DNA of 64,000 bases from Lepturacanthus savala. Taxonomy: Eukaryota; Chordata; Actinopteri; Scombriformes; Trichiuridae. Of the stretch, positions 60,041 through 64,000 are shown one piece after another. The stretch covers positions 969,001 through 1,033,000 of the forward strand of contig CM060464.1 in NCBI GenBank assembly GCA_030544235.1. Direction: 5' to 3'. Below the pieces are notes generated by a model. The model was not told the origin of the DNA and did not search any database. It was given only the letters and a program-made list of their open reading frames with translations. A program made the position numbers and the translations under genes. Numbering within the stretch: position 1 is the first letter of the stretch; every line of letters starts with the position of its first letter.

Positions 60041-60470
60041 GACAAATTGAATTTATCATTTAAATATCATCAAATTTATCTTTTTTTATTATAGAATACT
60101 TATTTTTCATGATTTTAAATCGTTTATTTTACTAAAGCAGTTTTTTCTGTGACACCTTTTATTGCTTCCAGATCACCTGTTAACAGAATCAAATCTCAAA
60201 AGTGTCTCCAAATAATTGATGATAGCACCGAACTCACAGACCCGAAGATACTTCACATCGATTTGTGAGAAGCTGTGAGTTTGACCGCTGATGCAACATC
60301 CAACTATTACACTTCACTTCAAAAAAACAAGATTGAATAGTTAATTATTCAATTGTCAGGACAGTTCTGCTGCAACTAAAATCCGGGGGTACTTTTCTGG
60401 AAACTAAGCAATGAATCCTTCAAATTTAAGGACAAAAACATGTCACACGGATCACGGACGTGTTTTTTAA
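60041..60470. other. Unique AT-rich DNA
   Basis: Nothing supportable seen. Confidence 0.6.
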
Positions 60471-61260
60471 AACAGTTTTTCTAACGCGGTTGCAAAGAGG
60501 AAATTAACAGCAAACTTCTTGTGTTGAAGTTTGATGTTTCATTGACCCGTTTCTCCACCTCGACCTCCGCCACTCGCAGACCCGGCTGCCAATATCACCC
60601 CATTTTCTGCTTTGTTCAAGTCATAATTACATCCGAAAGCAGGTGTAAATATGTCATGCTTACGCGATCCTGTTGTTTCTCTGCTGCTGCAACAGCCTTG
60701 AACTAAATGAAGAGAGCTCCTGCCTAGTTACCGCTTTATCTCCTCGACAGGAAAAAGAAAAGCTGTTGCACAAATATATCTGGCTGCATCCGTTTTGACA
60801 GTTATTTTTTTTCTCCCCTCCTATCTCGCCTTTCCATAGAAAGTGATGGCTCGGAGGAGGATTGGGCTTTTGTTGTCAGGTTCTGTCTGCAGAGCAATAG
60901 GTGGTACTTTATGGATTCACTGCTGCTCTCCTGAAAACAATGAATGTCAGGGCTTTTTTTTTCTCCAACACATGCAATATGAATGCAACATAACCCATTT
61001 CCATAATGTTCCATGCATGTTTTACATAGTGGCCACTCCACACGGGTGTAATCACAACCGCAGGAGCTGAAATGCAGCGTGTTTTTGACTGTAGATTATG
61101 CTTTTTTGCATATTTTGTGTGTATATCACTTGATTTCCCAATTCGACCTGGAGTCTGCAGCTCCTACGCTGCAAAGGTTGTGCGATGATTAATGGGAGAG
61201 GAAAGAAGAACAGAAAAAGCTGCTTCAACAAACACTAGAATTAAACGAGCTGAGACGTTT
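60471..61260. other. Candidate conserved noncoding element
   Basis: Balanced DNA (CAAGTCATAATTACATCCG, GGTGTAATCACAACCGC, GATGATTAATGGGAGAGG) with overlapping 61-79-codon frames on both strands that lack domains. Confidence 0.33.
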
Positions 61261-61722
61261 ACAGTGGAAAGTTGCTCTTTAGTGAATCTACTCACATCTC
61301 AGTGTGTGATTATTACACATAGGCTGTACTTCATCTTAAAGGAATCACACGCCTTAGATGGTTGAAGACCTTTAGACCTGATCCATCATTTATAACCAGA
61401 ACGTTTTAGACAAAGAAACAAAGAAAGAAACATCATAATGTCTAAACATTCACATGCAGCCGTGCGTCCGAGTTCAGGACAAATGCAAATATATTAAAGA
61501 CAAAACAAACCGATTCCATTATTTATTTCTTTAAAATGACAAAAACAAATCAAAAACTCATTAATGGAGACCTGCACGGTTTGCAAATATCTGAATAAAC
61601 CACCTTCTAGTCATATTTCTACAAATCACACACACAGAAGGATGAAATAAAGGGAAAACAGCAATTTTTCAGTGTTAAATATTTAGATCTCTGGTGTTGA
61701 AATAAGTCATTACTTTACTGTG
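61261..61722. other. Unique DNA
   Basis: Nothing supportable seen. Confidence 0.6.
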
Positions 61723-62033
61723 CACTGTCAAAACTGTGTGTTAAAGTGTTAAATATCTTGTTTTTGGTACAATTAGTCCAATATTGAGTAGAATAAACTT
61801 ATTCCAATGGCAGGTAATTTTCCTTATTTCAAGTTCTTTTTGCTGATTTAGGTCAATTTGGTTTTGTTTTAAGAAAACACGACTAATATTTTCTTAAAAC
61901 AAAGGTTAAATTGACTCTAACTAAGAAAAAATAGCTGATATCAGCTAAATTATCTGCCAGAATAAGATAATTCTACTCCATATTCTACTACTTGAAGATA
62001 TTTTAACCAAATTAGATTTTTAGTTTTGCAGTG
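61723..62033. mobile_element. Near-palindromic MITE, copy 2
   Basis: Ends CACTGTCAAAACT and TAGTTTTGCAGTG are inverted. Inside, GGTACAATTAGTCCAATATT is followed later by TATCTGCCAGAATAAGATAA and CTACTCCATATTC, giving long self-complementarity centred near 61880 (GTTTTAAGAAAAC / TTTTCTTAAAAC). No coding capacity. Confidence 0.8.
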
Positions 62034-62040
62034 TGTGCTA

Positions 62041-62060
62041 TCACACACACACACACACAC
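62041..62060. repeat. Short (CA)n run
   Basis: About 10 CA units beside the MITE. Confidence 0.9.
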
Positions 62061-62159
62061 AAATTATCATTCTGTTGTTATTGAAACCTGAATACAAGCC
62101 GTTTAAAAATAGCTCCTGGTGTGACATCACAACAGGAGTGGAAACTAGTTGCCATCTTG

Positions 62160-62455
62160 TTAACGTGTGAAAGTAACGGGTAAAAATCCTGTTTTTTGGT
62201 ACAATTAGTCCAGAAAAACTAATAGAATTTCTTTCTTCTTATTATTATTCCACTGCCACTGATAATTTGGATGATTTCAAGTTTTTTTTTTCTAGTTTTC
62301 TTAAAACAAGACCGAATTACCCAAATCAGGGAAAGAAATAGAAATAAGATAAATTATCTGCCAGTTGAATAAGATAATTCTACTCAATATTGGACTAATT
62401 TTATCCAAAACAAGATATTTTCACCTGGTAACATTTCAGATTTTGTAGATTTGGC
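62160..62455. mobile_element. Near-palindromic MITE, copy 3
   Basis: GTACAATTAGTCCAGAAAAA on the left and CAATATTGGACTAATTTTA on the right are inverted, with TTTTCTTAAAACAAGACCG in the middle and AAATTATCTGCCAG to its right. Same family as copy 2, about 130 bp away. Confidence 0.75.
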
Positions 62456-62739
62456 CAATCACAACAGAGTTTTTTCAGAGTGAGTGTGTGAGAAGGCAGC
62501 CTGTATTGCTGCTACAGGTCTAACTAGGTGTTTTGGACCATAAAAGCATGCAACTCTTTATGAGATTGACAAATATAGCATCTCATAGCCAATAGCTAGG
62601 GCTTTAGAACGACATGTGACATGTGCTACTTACAACCTGGGCAAATTTTCTTAAGAGGTTAATTATTAAGCTGTGAAAATGGAAAAATAGAGCCACTTTA
62701 ATGCAAAATTTATAAAGATAAGATCAGGAAAAAACACCT
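62456..62739. other. Unique DNA
   Basis: Nothing supportable seen. Confidence 0.6.
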
Positions 62740-63020
62740 TGTTATTCGTGTCTCACATTGAACAGCAGACGGAATTACTCTGAACCAAGGGGCTCTGTGT
62801 GAACTTGACCCGAGCGGCAGCATTTAATGAGAACACAACTCTCTGGGTGATCAATATGGTCTATCAATTCAAACTTTAAATAGAGTCCGCTCACCAGGCT
62901 CCCGTTCCATAAATCCACACATGGATTCAATGGACTGGTTTCAAAAGGAATCGATGCAGCCGGAAACGTGTGATATGGGAGGACGCCCGTTGTCTCGTCT
63001 CTATAGCCGGTCCTCACTAA
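62740..63020. other. Candidate conserved noncoding element
   Basis: Balanced block: GGCAGCATTTAATGAGAAC, GGTGATCAATATGGTC, AGCCGGAAACGTGTGATATG. The 80-codon minus frame (62775-63017) spans it but has no recognised domain. Confidence 0.37.
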
Positions 63021-63116
63021 AAGAAAATGTTTTATTGTTTTATTTATGGTTTTATTGCAAAATATGTTGGTTGGGGGGGTTAATCGATGAGGAAAGATAG
63101 AAAATGAAGGTTTTTG

Positions 63117-63812
63117 ATTAGCAGTGTGTTTAAAAATGTGACTAAAGCCAAAGTCCTTTATACAAATAATAATTTGTATTTCAATGCATTGGGAACACTG
63201 TTCAAGAAAATAGCAGTGTCTACATTTTTCTTTACAAACTTAAATATGTACTGTATAAAGATCTGAAAAAAGGATTCACTATTCCTGTTAATCACTTCCT
63301 CTATTTCTCTTGGTTTTGCCTCAGAAATAGATCAGATAGATCAGTTTGCCGATATCAAAATACTTGAAGAGGGTTCGGGTTATACTCTTGAAATGTTGGT
63401 TTTAACAAGACAACAACCCCAAATACACCAGTAAACCAGAGGCATCTTCATTCCAGTGGCCAACCCAATCCCTGGACCTTAATCCCATTCTGTTTCTGAG
63501 CAAAACCAAGAACATCAGAGGAATTGTGAGGCTGAAACAGCCGTTCATAGGGGCCAGAATATGGTCAAGTCCATGAAGCCATGGTTAAAAATGAAATATG
63601 ACTTTAGTGATTGCCAGGAATGATAAATCCTAAAGAATTTTCAGTTTATAAAGCAAATATTTAAGACACCGCTATTTCTTTGAACAGTGTCATATTCATT
63701 TTTCTTAATTTTCTCTAAAATAATCTTCACATTTAGATTTTGATTAGATTTAGGATATAAAATGCACTGAGATAAAAATCATTATAAGGATGTTGACTTT
63801 ACTGCTATTATA
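63117..63812 (+). mobile_element. Tc1-like foldback relic, copy 2
   Basis: The left end AGCAGTGTGTTTAAAAATG and AAAGCCAAAGTCCTTTATA match copy 1. The right end ATTATAAGGATGTTGACTTT then ACTGCTATTATATT is the inverted terminus. A CCCTGGACCTTAATCCCATT segment (63470-63489) is the transposase signature remnant, with the following WEN part deleted. Internal GTTTTGCCTCAGAAATAGAT and GAGCAAAACCAAG with GGAATTGTGAGGC are inverted. Dead. Confidence 0.75.
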
Positions 63813-64000
63813 TTGCACACAACTGTAACTGTGGACTGTAAATCAGCGTTTTGGCTTCAAACGCATCAATAAAACGTGTTGCAGCAGCGTTTTTTGAGGT
63901 CTGGGAGACATCAGTCGGAGGTTTTTTGACAGCAGCTCGGAGTCTGAGGTCAACGCTGGACTCTGAGCTCCCCCCCACTTTCCATGAGAGCTCCCCACGC
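63813..64000. other. Unique DNA to the window edge
   Basis: GC-balanced end of the window, no gene seen. Confidence 0.5.

Overview
The window looks like intergenic or long-intronic DNA from a vertebrate nucleus, most likely a percomorph-type teleost fish. The reasons are long (CA)n, (GT)n and (AT)n microsatellites, AT-rich unique DNA, relics of Tc1/mariner, hAT and piggyBac-like DNA transposons, and a SINE-like repeat with tRNA-type A and B boxes of a kind I associate with ray-finned fish. There are no operons, ribosome binding sites, rRNA genes or intact tRNA genes. I recognise no complete protein-coding gene. The long reading frames are mostly readings of tandem arrays whose unit or higher-order period divides by three, or chance frames in noncoding DNA. 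One ATG-less open frame near 14.1 kb, ending at a good splice-donor match, is the only exon-like segment I could not dismiss, and it is weak.

Layout. 0-3.3 kb: microsatellites, a minisatellite with a ~200-bp higher-order period, and a transposon copy carrying a second insertion. 3.3-7.5 kb: mostly unique DNA with a candidate conserved noncoding block at 6.0-6.8 kb. 7.5-11.2 kb: a ~500-bp inverted repeat whose arms enclose a 31-bp minisatellite organised in 93-bp trimers. 12.4-14.1 kb: a MITE and a transposon-like copy carrying a 13-bp array. 14.9-15.7 and 17.5-18.7 kb: two arrays of the same 53-bp unit, the second inside a transposon copy. 19.8-24.1 kb: a terminal-inverted-repeat element, a hAT-like relic and a small MITE. 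26.6-33.1 kb: three copies of one TTAA-flanked piggyBac-like family; one runs into a 3.4-kb array of about 81 copies of a 42-bp unit, and the other two form a facing inverted pair. 33.8-34.6 kb: a ~300-bp tandem triplication. 37-45 kb: SINE-like sequences, a Tc1-like relic, a Tc1-like element interrupted by a hAT-like element, and a tRNA-like sequence split by a TTAA-flanked insert. 46.9-48.5 kb: a three-level transposon nest with readable target-site duplications. 49.3-51.3 kb: very AT-rich DNA with an internal duplication. 53.5-54.0 kb: a CpG-rich MITE-like block. 56.2-58.5 kb: a second locus of the 31-bp/93-bp minisatellite. 59.2-60.0 kb: more piggyBac-like relics. 61.7-62.5 kb: two near-palindromic MITEs. 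63.1-63.8 kb: a second copy of the foldback Tc1-like family.

Between the repeats lie short, non-repetitive, base-balanced blocks with homeodomain-type TAAT cores, which I list as candidate conserved noncoding elements. This pattern of enhancer-like islands in a repeat-rich gene-free tract would fit a gene desert around a developmental regulator, but no gene in the window anchors that idea. The most notable biology is how repeats are made here: one array appears to have grown from the 3' junction of a transposon, and insertions can be ordered in time from their target duplications.
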